Shown here: positions 1 through 6,150 of the stretch, one piece after another
Position numbering within the stretch: position 1 is the first letter of the stretch
Layout of the letters: every line of letters begins with the position of its first letter
Program-made: the position numbers and the translations under genes
DNA from: an uncultured Ruminococcus sp.
GTDB lineage: Bacteria; Bacillota; Clostridia; Oscillospirales; Ruminococcaceae
Length of the DNA: 9,927 nucleotides
Direction: 5' to 3'
Assembly: GCA_946188175.1 (NCBI GenBank)
Contig: CAMHUJ010000030.1
Span: 1 to 9,927, forward strand
Notes under the pieces: generated by a model
What the model was told of the DNA's origin: nothing
The model's input: the letters and a program-made list of their open reading frames with translations, nothing else
Databases searched by the model: none

Positions 1-1
1 A

Positions 2-2317
2 CTGCCCTTTCCGCAGGAGTGGACACTGTACATGATCCCGTATCTGCTGGCGCTCAAGCATGCGATTGCCGCGGTGACGGCATATGCCTATATCCGGCGG
101 TTTGTCCGCAGCCGGAATGCCGCGCTGATCGGTGCGCTGCTCTATGCATTCTCCGGCTTCCAGATGTATAATGTATTCTTCAACCATTTTCAGGATGTGA
201 CCGCGTTCTTTCCGCTGCTGCTGCTTGCAATGGAGCAGCGCGTCAATGAGAACCGCCGCGGCGTTTTCGGTCTGACGGTCGCACTCCTCGGGCTGATCAA
301 CTACTATTTCTTCTCCTGCGAGGTCGTGTTTACGGTGATCTACTTCATCATCCGCTGCACGAGCAGGGATTTCCATGCGAATGTCCGCAAGTTCTTCGGC
401 ATTGCGCTGGAAGCGGTTTTCGGTACGATGATCGCCTGCGTACTGCTGCTGCCCGCGTCGCTTGCCGTCCTCGATAACTACCGTGTCCATACGCACATGT
501 TCGGCATGGATATGGTCGCATATTCCGACCGCACCCGTATCCCGCGCATCATCCAGAGCTTCTTCATGATTCCGGATGTGCCGGCAAGACCCAATCTGTT
601 CCGTTCGGATTACGGAAAATGGTCGTCGATCGCAGGCTATCTGCCGATGTTCTCCATGGCGGGCGTGATCTCGTTCATGGCGCAGAAGCGGAAGCACTGG
701 GCGACGAAGCTGATCGCCGTCTGCACGGTCTGCGCGATGATCCCGATTCTGAACTCGATGTTCTATACCTTCAACAGCTCCTATTATGCGCGCTGGTTCT
801 ATATGCCGGTTCTGATTATGGCGATGATGACGGCATATGCGCTCGACAATCCGAAGATTCGCTGGAAGGGCGGCATCATCACCTGCGCAGTTGTCAATGT
901 CATCTTCGTTCTGATCTCGCTGCTGCCGCGCAAGGTGGATGACAAGATCAAATGGTTTGATTTTCCGCAGTATCCGGCATTTTTCTGGGTGTCGGCTGCA
1001 CTGACTCTGCTGATGCTCTATTTTGTCGTACTGATTGCAGTTTCGCGCGGCAGAAGCAGAAAGGTGTTCCGGCTGGCAGTCTGGGCGACGGTATTCTCCT
1101 GCCTCTGCACGGGCGGCAGCATGCTGTATTTCGGCATCGGGCTCGGCGCGGAGCCGCTCTCCTATCTGAAAGCATCCTACAAGGTGAAGGATGAAATCTC
1201 CATGGAGATGCCGGAGAATCAGTTTGCGCGCATTGACATTTCAAAGGATCATGACAATTATCCGATGTTCTGGGGCTATTCCAATATGCGCTGCTTCCAC
1301 AGCATTGTCCCGCCTTCACTCATGGAGTTTTATGATGCAGTCGGCGTGCAGCGTGATGTTGCCTCGCGTGCGGAGACAAAATTCTATCCGCTGCGCGAGC
1401 TGTTCAGCGTGAAGTATTATGTTGAGCATATCAGCGGCAATGATGCCGACGAGCCGCATGATCAGATTGCGGATATGCCGATGTTCAAGTTCCTGAAAAA
1501 GGAAGCCGGATACCGGATCTATGAAAATGAAGCATATATCCCTATGGGTATTGCATATGACAGCTATATCGACCGCGAGGACTTTGACCAAATGACCGAT
1601 CTTGCAAAGCAGAAGATTCTGCTCAAGGCGGTTGTGCTGAGTCCGGAGCAGCGGGATGCGTATGCTGACATGCTGGAGCCGGTCAGCGGCTCGGATAAAT
1701 ATGCAATGTCCGATGATGAATTTATCGCATACTGTCAAAGCCGCGCAGCGGATACCTGCGACAGCTTCCGGTATGATTCCTACGGCTTTGATGGTACGAT
1801 TACGCTGGAAAAGCCGGAAATGGTGCTGTTCAGTGTGCCCTATGAAAAGGGCTGGACGGCACAGGTCAACGGACAGGACGCAGCGGTTGAGCGCGTCGAT
1901 GTCGGCTTTATGGCGGTGCGCTGCGGCGAAGGTGAGAATACGATCACCTTCCGCTATGAGACGCCCGGTCTGCGCGTCGGCATCATCGTCATGTGCTGCG
2001 GTGCGGCAGGTCTGCTGCTGTATCTGATTCTCATGGCGATTCTGGATAAGGGCATGATTCCCGCATATCCGAAGCAGAAGCACTATTATGATTATGACGG
2101 CATGGAATCGTTCACGGAGCATCTGCGCTACATGAACCATGCCGCATGGAAGCAGCGTCCGTCGCCGCGGCGCGTGCGGGCACATGCAAAGCCGCAGGCA
2201 GCGGCACATCCGGCGAAGGTGCGCGATCCCGAGCCGGAGCAGCCGGATCCGTTTGCAGCAAAGCCTGCGGATTCCGGCGCAGAGGAGGACGATGCGTACT
2301 ATGACAATGGCGAATGA
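2..2317 (+). CDS. YfhO-family polytopic membrane protein (5' end missing)
   Basis: The frame is open to the left edge of the window, so the ATG at 32 is probably internal (the preceding codons read LPFPQEWTLY) and the true start lies outside. About ten to twelve hydrophobic segments are visible between nt 32 and about 1150. A large soluble, presumably extracytoplasmic region follows (about nt 1210-1970), then a last membrane helix (about 1977-2045) and a charged tail of roughly 90 residues. The motif SYYARWFYMP (nt about 778-807) in a helix-flanking loop is typical of YfhO. YfhO proteins are predicted GT-C-fold membrane glycosyltransferases; in Bacillus and Listeria, members decorate teichoic acids with sugars delivered on an undecaprenyl lipid. 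That role is inferred here, and the donor and acceptor are unknown. Family members are usually about 850-900 residues, so roughly 100 N-terminal residues are missing. The tail is basic first (KQRPSPRRVRAHAK), then acidic and proline-rich, and looks disordered. Its last 26 bases overlap the start of the Nudix gene, suggesting co-translation. Confidence 0.85.
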   Translation: MPFPQEWTLYMIPYLLALKHAIAAVTAYAYIRRFVRSRNAALIGALLYAFSGFQMYNVFFNHFQDVTAFFPLLLLAMEQRVNENRRGVFGLTVALLGLINYYFFSCEVVFTVIYFIIRCTSRDFHANVRKFFGIALEAVFGTMIACVLLLPASLAVLDNYRVHTHMFGMDMVAYSDRTRIPRIIQSFFMIPDVPARPNLFRSDYGKWSSIAGYLPMFSMAGVISFMAQKRKHWATKLIAVCTVCAMIPILNSMFYTFNSSYYARWFYMPVLIMAMMTAYALDNPKIRWKGGIITCAVVNVIFVLISLLPRKVDDKIKWFDFPQYPAFFWVSAALTLLMLYFVVLIAVSRGRSRKVFRLAVWATVFSCLCTGGSMLYFGIGLGAEPLSYLKASYKVKDEISMEMPENQFARIDISKDHDNYPMFWGYSNMRCFHSIVPPSLMEFYDAVGVQRDVASRAETKFYPLRELFSVKYYVEHISGNDADEPHDQIADMPMFKFLKKEAGYRIYENEAYIPMGIAYDSYIDREDFDQMTDLAKQKILLKAVVLSPEQRDAYADMLEPVSGSDKYAMSDDEFIAYCQSRAADTCDSFRYDSYGFDGTITLEKPEMVLFSVPYEKGWTAQVNGQDAAVERVDVGFMAVRCGEGENTITFRYETPGLRVGIIVMCCGAAGLLLYLILMAILDKGMIPAYPKQKHYYDYDGMESFTEHLRYMNHAAWKQRPSPRRVRAHAKPQAAAHPAKVRDPEPEQPDPFAAKPADSGAEEDDAYYDNGE

Positions 2318-2882
2318 AATCCAGCCGGCGCCGCATCTGAAAGAGGAGCGGCTCCGTTCTGAGGAAATCTATCACGGCAGGATTCTGGATATCACCAGAG
2401 ATACCGTCCTGCTGGAAAACGGCACAGAGGCACTCCGCGAGGTTGTGCATCATCCGGGCGGCGCATGCGTGGTGCCGCTGACGGCGGACGGCTGCGTGCT
2501 TATGGTGCGGCAGTTCCGCTATCCGCATCATGCGGAGACGCTGGAGCTCCCTGCCGGAAAGCTCGAATCCGGCGAGGCGCCGCTGCAATGCGCCGTGCGT
2601 GAGCTGAAGGAGGAGGTCGGCGGCGAGGCGGAGAAGCTCGAACCGCTCGGCTCGCTTTTCCCGACGCCCGCCTATGACGAGGAAGTCATTTATATGTATC
2701 TTGCGCGGCAGATCACCGAGACCCATGCACAGTCGCTCGATGAGGATGAATTTCTGGACGTCGTGCGGCTGCCGCTTGCAGAAGCCGTGCAAATGGTCAT
2801 GGCCGACCGCATCAAGGATGCCAAGACGCAGATCGCTCTGCTCAAGACGGCATTCCTGCTGCAAAACGAACAGAATCACTGA
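2292..2882 (+). CDS. Nudix hydrolase, ADP-ribose pyrophosphatase type
   Basis: About 196 residues. The Nudix box runs from residue 89 to 111, starting PAGKLESGE and continuing REL-K-EE-V-G, and matches G-x5-E-x7-R-E-U-x-E-E-x-G; only the last hydrophobic position is unusual (Gly). The acidic residues of REL-K-EE bind the divalent metals. Upstream VRQFRYP and downstream PTPAYDEEVIYMYLA are characteristic of the ADP-ribose pyrophosphatase (NudF-like) subgroup, which cleaves ADP-ribose to AMP and ribose-5-phosphate in the cytoplasm; the substrate is inferred from subgroup resemblance. Start choice is uncertain. AGGAGG at 2283-2288 is 3 nt from the ATG at 2292, 12 nt from an in-frame ATG at 2301 and 18 nt from another at 2307. 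The open frame extends back to 2139, but that part lies inside the YfhO gene and does not resemble a Nudix N-terminus. The gene ends 66 bp before the convergent spoVG. Confidence 0.88.
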   Translation: MRTMTMANEIQPAPHLKEERLRSEEIYHGRILDITRDTVLLENGTEALREVVHHPGGACVVPLTADGCVLMVRQFRYPHHAETLELPAGKLESGEAPLQCAVRELKEEVGGEAEKLEPLGSLFPTPAYDEEVIYMYLARQITETHAQSLDEDEFLDVVRLPLAEAVQMVMADRIKDAKTQIALLKTAFLLQNEQNH

Positions 2883-2885
2883 GGC

Positions 2886-2925
2886 AAAAAAAGACTGTCC
2901 GGCGCGGTTGACACGCCGGACAGTC
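2886..2925 (-). terminator. Intrinsic terminator of spoVG
   Basis: A perfect 12-bp GC-rich stem (2893-2904 pairing with 2914-2925, left arm GACTGTCCGGCG) encloses a 9-nt loop. On the - strand it is followed by seven T (2886-2892). It lies 23 bp past the spoVG stop. On the + strand the hairpin is followed by CGGAAAAG with no T run, so it would be at most a weak stop for the convergent Nudix transcript. Confidence 0.9.
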
Positions 2926-2948
2926 CGGAAAAGCCTAATGCCTTTGGA

Positions 2949-3299
2949 TCAGAATTCGATTGCGGGCTCTGCATCGGATCCCGTAACAGCAATGTCAGCG
3001 GCAGGCTCCTCTGCCTCTGCCATTTCAGCTTCCGCCTGCATCAGTGCGAGCTGCTCCTGATAGGCGTTGAGAATCTGGTTCTCCAGATACTCTCTTGCCT
3101 GTGCGGAGATCGGGTGGACGATATCGCGGAAGATGCCGCCCTCATCCTTACGGCTCGGCATTGCGACGAAGAGACGGCTTTCGCCCTGCACAACCTTAAT
3201 GTCGTGAACTGCGAGCATCTGGTCAAGCGTAATGGAGACGATTGCGCGCAGTCTTCCCTCTGTCATCATTTTGCGAATTTTCAGATCGGTGATTTCCAT
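2949..3299 (-). CDS. spoVG: SpoVG, septation/sporulation regulator
   Basis: The first ~80 residues match SpoVG closely: MEITDLKIRK, then TEGRLRAIVSITLD, AVHDIKVV, LFVAMPSRK and FRDIVHPIS. SpoVG is a small cytoplasmic protein that binds nucleic acid and, in Firmicutes, affects asymmetric septation, capsule and envelope genes. I chose the ATG at 3299 because the family begins ME-[IV]-TD. A second ATG at 3311 would add four residues (MNIT), but the GGAAGGA element abuts it with no spacer, whereas the same element lies about 12 nt from the ATG at 3299. The protein is 116 residues, against roughly 85-97 in well-known homologues. The extra length is a C-terminal Ala/Glu-rich acidic tail after residue ~82 (about nt 2949-3050), probably helical then disordered. 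It is transcribed divergently from murC and ends in its own terminator. Confidence 0.93.
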   Translation of the reverse strand: MEITDLKIRKMMTEGRLRAIVSITLDQMLAVHDIKVVQGESRLFVAMPSRKDEGGIFRDIVHPISAQAREYLENQILNAYQEQLALMQAEAEMAEAEEPAADIAVTGSDAEPAIEF

Positions 3300-3407
3300 G
3301 GTAATGTTCATTCCTTCCGTTGAAGTGATATTGCAGTGTGTCTGATAACCGGTAGATCGCCGGAGACGCAGGAGCTTGCGCGCCCCGAAAAATACCGCTT
3401 TGCATAT

Positions 3408-3416
3408 ATCATAGCA
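3408..3416 (-). promoter_or_regulatory. Candidate extended -10 promoter of spoVG
   Basis: Read on the - strand, the sequence is TGCTATGAT, a TGn extended -10 followed by TATGAT (5 of 6 to TATAAT). The expected start near 3400 would give a leader of about 100 nt before the spoVG ATG. There is no good -35 at 16-18 bp; TTCACA (3439-3434) sits 20 bp away. A perfect TTGACA at 3452-3447 has no matching -10 at normal spacing. I could not find a clear sigma-H type promoter, which drives spoVG in Bacillus. Confidence 0.4.
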
Positions 3417-3459
3417 TGAAAATGTGTTGATTGTGTGAATATTTTATGTCAATCTGCAA

Positions 3460-3481
3460 TTTGTGCAGCTGACAGCACAAA
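3460..3481. repeat. Dyad in the spoVG-murC divergent region
   Basis: A perfect 7-bp inverted repeat TTTGTGC / GCACAAA (3460-3466 and 3475-3481) has an 8-nt centre. It overlaps a second, shorter dyad CTGCA / TGCAG (3454-3458 and 3464-3468). It sits upstream of the predicted murC -35 and upstream of the spoVG promoter, a location suited to a regulator of either gene. It is not followed by a T run on either strand, so it is not an intrinsic terminator. The function is unknown. Confidence 0.35.
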
Positions 3482-3499
3482 AAAATAATTGTATATCCG

Positions 3500-3529
3500 G
3501 TGACTGCTTTAATGCATACGGCGTATAAT
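3500..3529 (+). promoter_or_regulatory. Candidate sigma-A promoter of the murC-lexA-zapA-U32 run
   Basis: A perfect -10 TATAAT lies at 3524-3529. Upstream, GTGACT at 3500-3505 is a 4-of-6 match to TTGACA with an 18-bp spacer. The A/T-rich stretch at 3480-3495 (A run followed by TAATTGTATAT) could act as an UP element. The predicted start is near 3536, giving a leader of about 55 nt before murC. No other plausible promoter is visible in the short gaps between the four genes. Confidence 0.6.
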
Positions 3530-3543
3530 ATACAGAATAAACC

Positions 3544-3555
3544 GTCTGCGCAGAC
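3544..3555. promoter_or_regulatory. 12-bp perfect palindrome at the murC transcription start (possible operator)
   Basis: GTCTGCGCAGAC is a perfect palindrome with no central spacer. It begins about 15 bp after the -10 and would lie at roughly +8 to +19 of the transcript, where a bound repressor would block initiation. It does not match the Bacillus/Clostridium LexA box GAAC-N4-GTTC. It could equally form a short RNA stem in the leader, though with no loop spacer this would be poor. The operator role is inferred from position alone. Confidence 0.35.
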
Positions 3556-3591
3556 CGGATCAAGAAGAATCAGAGAGGATCGTGTTCATTT

Positions 3592-5013
3592 ATGAGTTCC
3601 ATTTTAGAAGGCAAGCAGCATGTCCACATGATCGGCATCGGCGGCAGCGGAATGTATCCGCTTGCGCAGGTGCTGCATGCAAAAGGGATATATCTGACCG
3701 GCTCGGACAACAACGAGACGGATACGCTTGCAGCAGTCCGGGCTATGGGAATCCCGGTACAGCTCGGTCAGCGCGCGGAGAATATTGAGGGCGCCGATCT
3801 GGTTGTATATTCCGCGGCAATCGCAAAGACCAATCCCGAACGTGCGGCGGCGGAAGCCTCCGGCGTTGCGATGCTGGAGCGCAGCGAGCTGCTGGGAATT
3901 GTCTCGGAGTGGTATTCCGAAGCGGTCTGCATTGCCGGAACGCACGGCAAGACCACGACCTCCTCGATGCTTGCGCAGATTCTCTTCACCGCCGGCATTG
4001 ATCTTTCCGCGGTGATCGGCGGCAAGCTGCCTGCAATCGGCGGCAGCGGCAGAGCGGGAAGCAGCGATGTTTTCGTCTGTGAGGCATGTGAATACGTGGA
4101 TACCTTCCTGCATCTTTCGCCCGATGTTGCGGTGATTCTGAATATCGACGAGGATCATATGGAATATTTCCATACGCTCGACAATCTGAAAGCGTCCTTT
4201 ACAAAGTTTGCGCAGAAATCGAGCAAATATGTGCTCTATAACGGTGATGACAAAAACAGCTGCGATGCAATGGCAGCTGTGACGGGCAAGACGATGATCC
4301 GTTTCGGCACCGGCGCAGAATGCGAGTGGCGCGCCGCGGATATTACGCATACCGATGATCAGACCACGACCTTCACGGTCTGGCACGGCAGCGAATGCCT
4401 CGGCACGGCGACACTGCTTGTCCCGGGGCTGCACAATGTCCTGAATGCACTGGCAGCGATCGCATCCGCGACAATCGTCGGACTGAATTTTGCACAGTGT
4501 CAGGCGGGTCTGCTGGAATTCCACGGTGCTAAGCGCCGCTTTGATGTGCACGCGAAGGTCGGCGGCATCACGGTCGCCGATGATTACGGGCATCATCCGG
4601 CAGAGATCGCCGCAACGCTGAAGGCGGCAAAGGCGATGCCCTTCAAGCGCGTGATTGCGGTGCATCAGCCCTTCACCTATTCGCGGACGGAGCGCCTGCT
4701 CGATGATTTTGCCGATGCGCTGCAAATCGCGGATATTGTTGCGCTGACGGATATCATGGGCGGCAGAGAGACCAACACGCGCGGAATCTTTACGCGGATG
4801 CTGGCGGAGAAAATTCCGGACTGCATCTGGTTTCCGCAGGATGAGACAGAACCGGAAAATGATACGCGGAAGTATCAGAACTTTGATGCGGTCTGTGAGG
4901 CAGTCTGCCGGATCGCACAGCCCGGCGACCTGATTATCACGCTGGGCTGCGGCGATGTCAACAAGCTCTCAAAGGAGATCGCCGATACGCTCCGCAGCCG
5001 TCCCGAAAACTGA
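3592..5013 (+). CDS. murC: UDP-N-acetylmuramate--L-alanine ligase (MurC)
   Basis: This cytoplasmic ATP-dependent ligase adds L-alanine to UDP-N-acetylmuramate, the first amino acid of the peptidoglycan stem peptide. At 473 residues it is slightly longer than typical (about 450-460). The domain order is standard for Mur ligases: an N-terminal UDP-binding Rossmann domain with MIGIGGSGM (13-21); the central ATPase with P-loop GTHGKTTT (116-123), EACEYVDTF (164-172) and NIDEDHMEYF (184-193); and a C-terminal domain with DDYGHHP (330-336) and HQPFTYSRT. The D-D-Y-G-H-H-P block and the N-terminal glycine motif separate MurC from MurD, MurE and MurF. The ATG at 3592 follows AGAGGA (3574-3579) with a rather long 12-nt spacer. 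It is the first gene of a likely four-gene operon; lexA follows after 24 bp. Confidence 0.97.
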   Translation: MSSILEGKQHVHMIGIGGSGMYPLAQVLHAKGIYLTGSDNNETDTLAAVRAMGIPVQLGQRAENIEGADLVVYSAAIAKTNPERAAAEASGVAMLERSELLGIVSEWYSEAVCIAGTHGKTTTSSMLAQILFTAGIDLSAVIGGKLPAIGGSGRAGSSDVFVCEACEYVDTFLHLSPDVAVILNIDEDHMEYFHTLDNLKASFTKFAQKSSKYVLYNGDDKNSCDAMAAVTGKTMIRFGTGAECEWRAADITHTDDQTTTFTVWHGSECLGTATLLVPGLHNVLNALAAIASATIVGLNFAQCQAGLLEFHGAKRRFDVHAKVGGITVADDYGHHPAEIAATLKAAKAMPFKRVIAVHQPFTYSRTERLLDDFADALQIADIVALTDIMGGRETNTRGIFTRMLAEKIPDCIWFPQDETEPENDTRKYQNFDAVCEAVCRIAQPGDLIITLGCGDVNKLSKEIADTLRSRPEN

Positions 5014-5037
5014 TAAACCGGAGAAGGGAAGATTGTT

Positions 5038-5625
5038 ATGCTGAATGACAGGGCAAAAACGATTTATAACTATATCCGAAGCCGCATCGACGACGGTTAT
5101 GCGCCGACGGTGCGTGAAATCTGTGCCGCACTGGATATCGGCTCGACCTCGACGGTCCACCGCTATATCAATCTGCTTGTCGAGGAGGGTCTGCTCGACA
5201 AAATGGACAATCAGAACCGCGCGATCCGGCTGCACGGCAGCACCGTGCGCAATGTGCCGCTCGTCGGAACCGTGACGGCAGGCGTACCGATCACGGCGGT
5301 CGAAAATATCGAGGATCACATCAGCTATGTGCCGGACCGGCATTATACCGGTGAGCTGTTTGCACTGCGCGTGCGCGGCGAGAGTATGATCAATGTCGGC
5401 ATATATGACGGGGATATCGTGATCGTCGAGCAGTGCAATACCGCGGAAAACGGTGAGATCGTCGTTGCACTGGTCAACGGCGACGAGGCGACGGTCAAGC
5501 GCTTCTATAAGGAAAACGGCGGTTACAGGCTCCAGCCGGAGAACGACACAATGGAACCGATTTATGTCAAGGATGCAGCGGTGCTCGGCAAGGTTGTTGC
5601 GCTGCTGCGCTATCTGGATCAGTAA
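5038..5625 (+). CDS. lexA: LexA, SOS-response repressor and autoprotease
   Basis: A 195-residue LexA. The N-terminal winged helix-turn-helix includes APTVREICAALDI (22-34) and the recognition helix region STSTVHRYI (36-44). The C-terminal S24-type domain shows the self-cleavage site Ala81-Gly82 (in TVTAGVP), the nucleophile Ser116 (GESM) and the general base Lys154 (ATVKRF). Ser-Lys spacing and order fit characterised LexA proteins, so it should be cleaved when RecA filaments form on damaged DNA. The ATG at 5038 follows GAAGGGAA with about 8 nt spacing. The 24-bp gap to murC holds no promoter or GAAC-N4-GTTC box, so expression probably depends on the murC promoter. No SOS cell-division inhibitor of the YneA type is adjacent; the next gene is zapA, which promotes division. 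Confidence 0.96.
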   Translation: MLNDRAKTIYNYIRSRIDDGYAPTVREICAALDIGSTSTVHRYINLLVEEGLLDKMDNQNRAIRLHGSTVRNVPLVGTVTAGVPITAVENIEDHISYVPDRHYTGELFALRVRGESMINVGIYDGDIVIVEQCNTAENGEIVVALVNGDEATVKRFYKENGGYRLQPENDTMEPIYVKDAAVLGKVVALLRYLDQ

Positions 5626-5646
5626 TAAAAAGAAAGGAAGAACATT

Positions 5647-6150
5647 ATGATCAATCGTGTTAAGGTTGTACTGTGCGGCAGAGAATACGTGCTGCAAACG
5701 GAGGATGCACCGAGCTATGTCTATCAGCTTGCAAAGAATCTGGAGAAGCGCATCTCGGATATTACGGAGGAAAACCCGCGCGTTTCCGCGCATTCCGCAG
5801 TCATGATGGTCGCGCTCTCGACGATGGACGAACTGACCAAGGCAAATAACAGCGTCGAGGTCATCCGCTCGCAGGTCAAGGAGTATGTCGATGAAGCGGG
5901 CAAGGCGCGTCTCGAGCGCGATGCCGCACTCCGGGAGATCGACGTGCTCAAGGCAAAGATCGAGCAGCTCGAGAATCTCAATAAGCTGAAATCCCTGAAG
6001 GACAGCATCAGCGATGAGCAGATTCGCGGCAAGAAAAAGCACGCATTTGCTGAAAAGACGGAGCAGCCGGAAGCTGACGCGCAGGCAGAGCAGTCTGCTG
6101 CGGAGGAAAACGGTGAAACGCAGCTGACCTTCACCTCTGCGGAGCAATGA
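5647..6150 (+). CDS. zapA: ZapA-like FtsZ-ring regulator
   Basis: 167 residues. The N-terminal ~65 residues carry the ZapA fold pattern: MINRVKVVLCGREYVLQTED, then YVYQLAKNLEKRISDI and a hydrophobic stretch HSAVMMVALSTMDEL. A long charged helix follows (about residues 65-118, with regular Leu/Ile/Val spacing such as LREIDVLKAKIEQLENL), expected to form the dimeric or tetrameric coiled coil. ZapA binds FtsZ in the cytoplasm and bundles protofilaments at the division site. The last ~50 residues are Lys then Glu/Ala/Gln-rich and look disordered. Bacillus ZapA is only about 85 residues; longer clostridial forms are common. AAAGGA (5633-5638) lies 8 nt before the ATG. The stop codon overlaps the next start as ATGA, indicating translational coupling to the U32 gene. 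Confidence 0.9.
   Translation: MINRVKVVLCGREYVLQTEDAPSYVYQLAKNLEKRISDITEENPRVSAHSAVMMVALSTMDELTKANNSVEVIRSQVKEYVDEAGKARLERDAALREIDVLKAKIEQLENLNKLKSLKDSISDEQIRGKKKHAFAEKTEQPEADAQAEQSAAEENGETQLTFTSAEQ

Noticed and set aside
751..763. GAAC-TCGAT-GTTC, resembling a LexA box
   Set aside because: The spacer is 5 rather than 4 bases and it lies in the middle of the YfhO coding sequence, far from any promoter.
1316..2209. 297-codon - strand open frame opposite the YfhO gene
   Set aside because: Antisense shadow; the + strand frame shows coherent membrane topology and YfhO motifs.
2139..2291. Upstream extension of the Nudix frame
   Set aside because: It lies inside the YfhO coding region, is Arg/Ser/Gln-rich, and the conserved Nudix N-terminal region only begins after 2292.
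3460..3481. Hairpin as an intrinsic terminator
   Set aside because: The stem is short and is followed by A residues, not T, on the + strand; on the - strand the T run precedes rather than follows it.
3604..4725. 373-codon - strand open frame opposite murC
   Set aside because: It lies wholly antisense to well-conserved MurC and shows no motifs or convincing start context.
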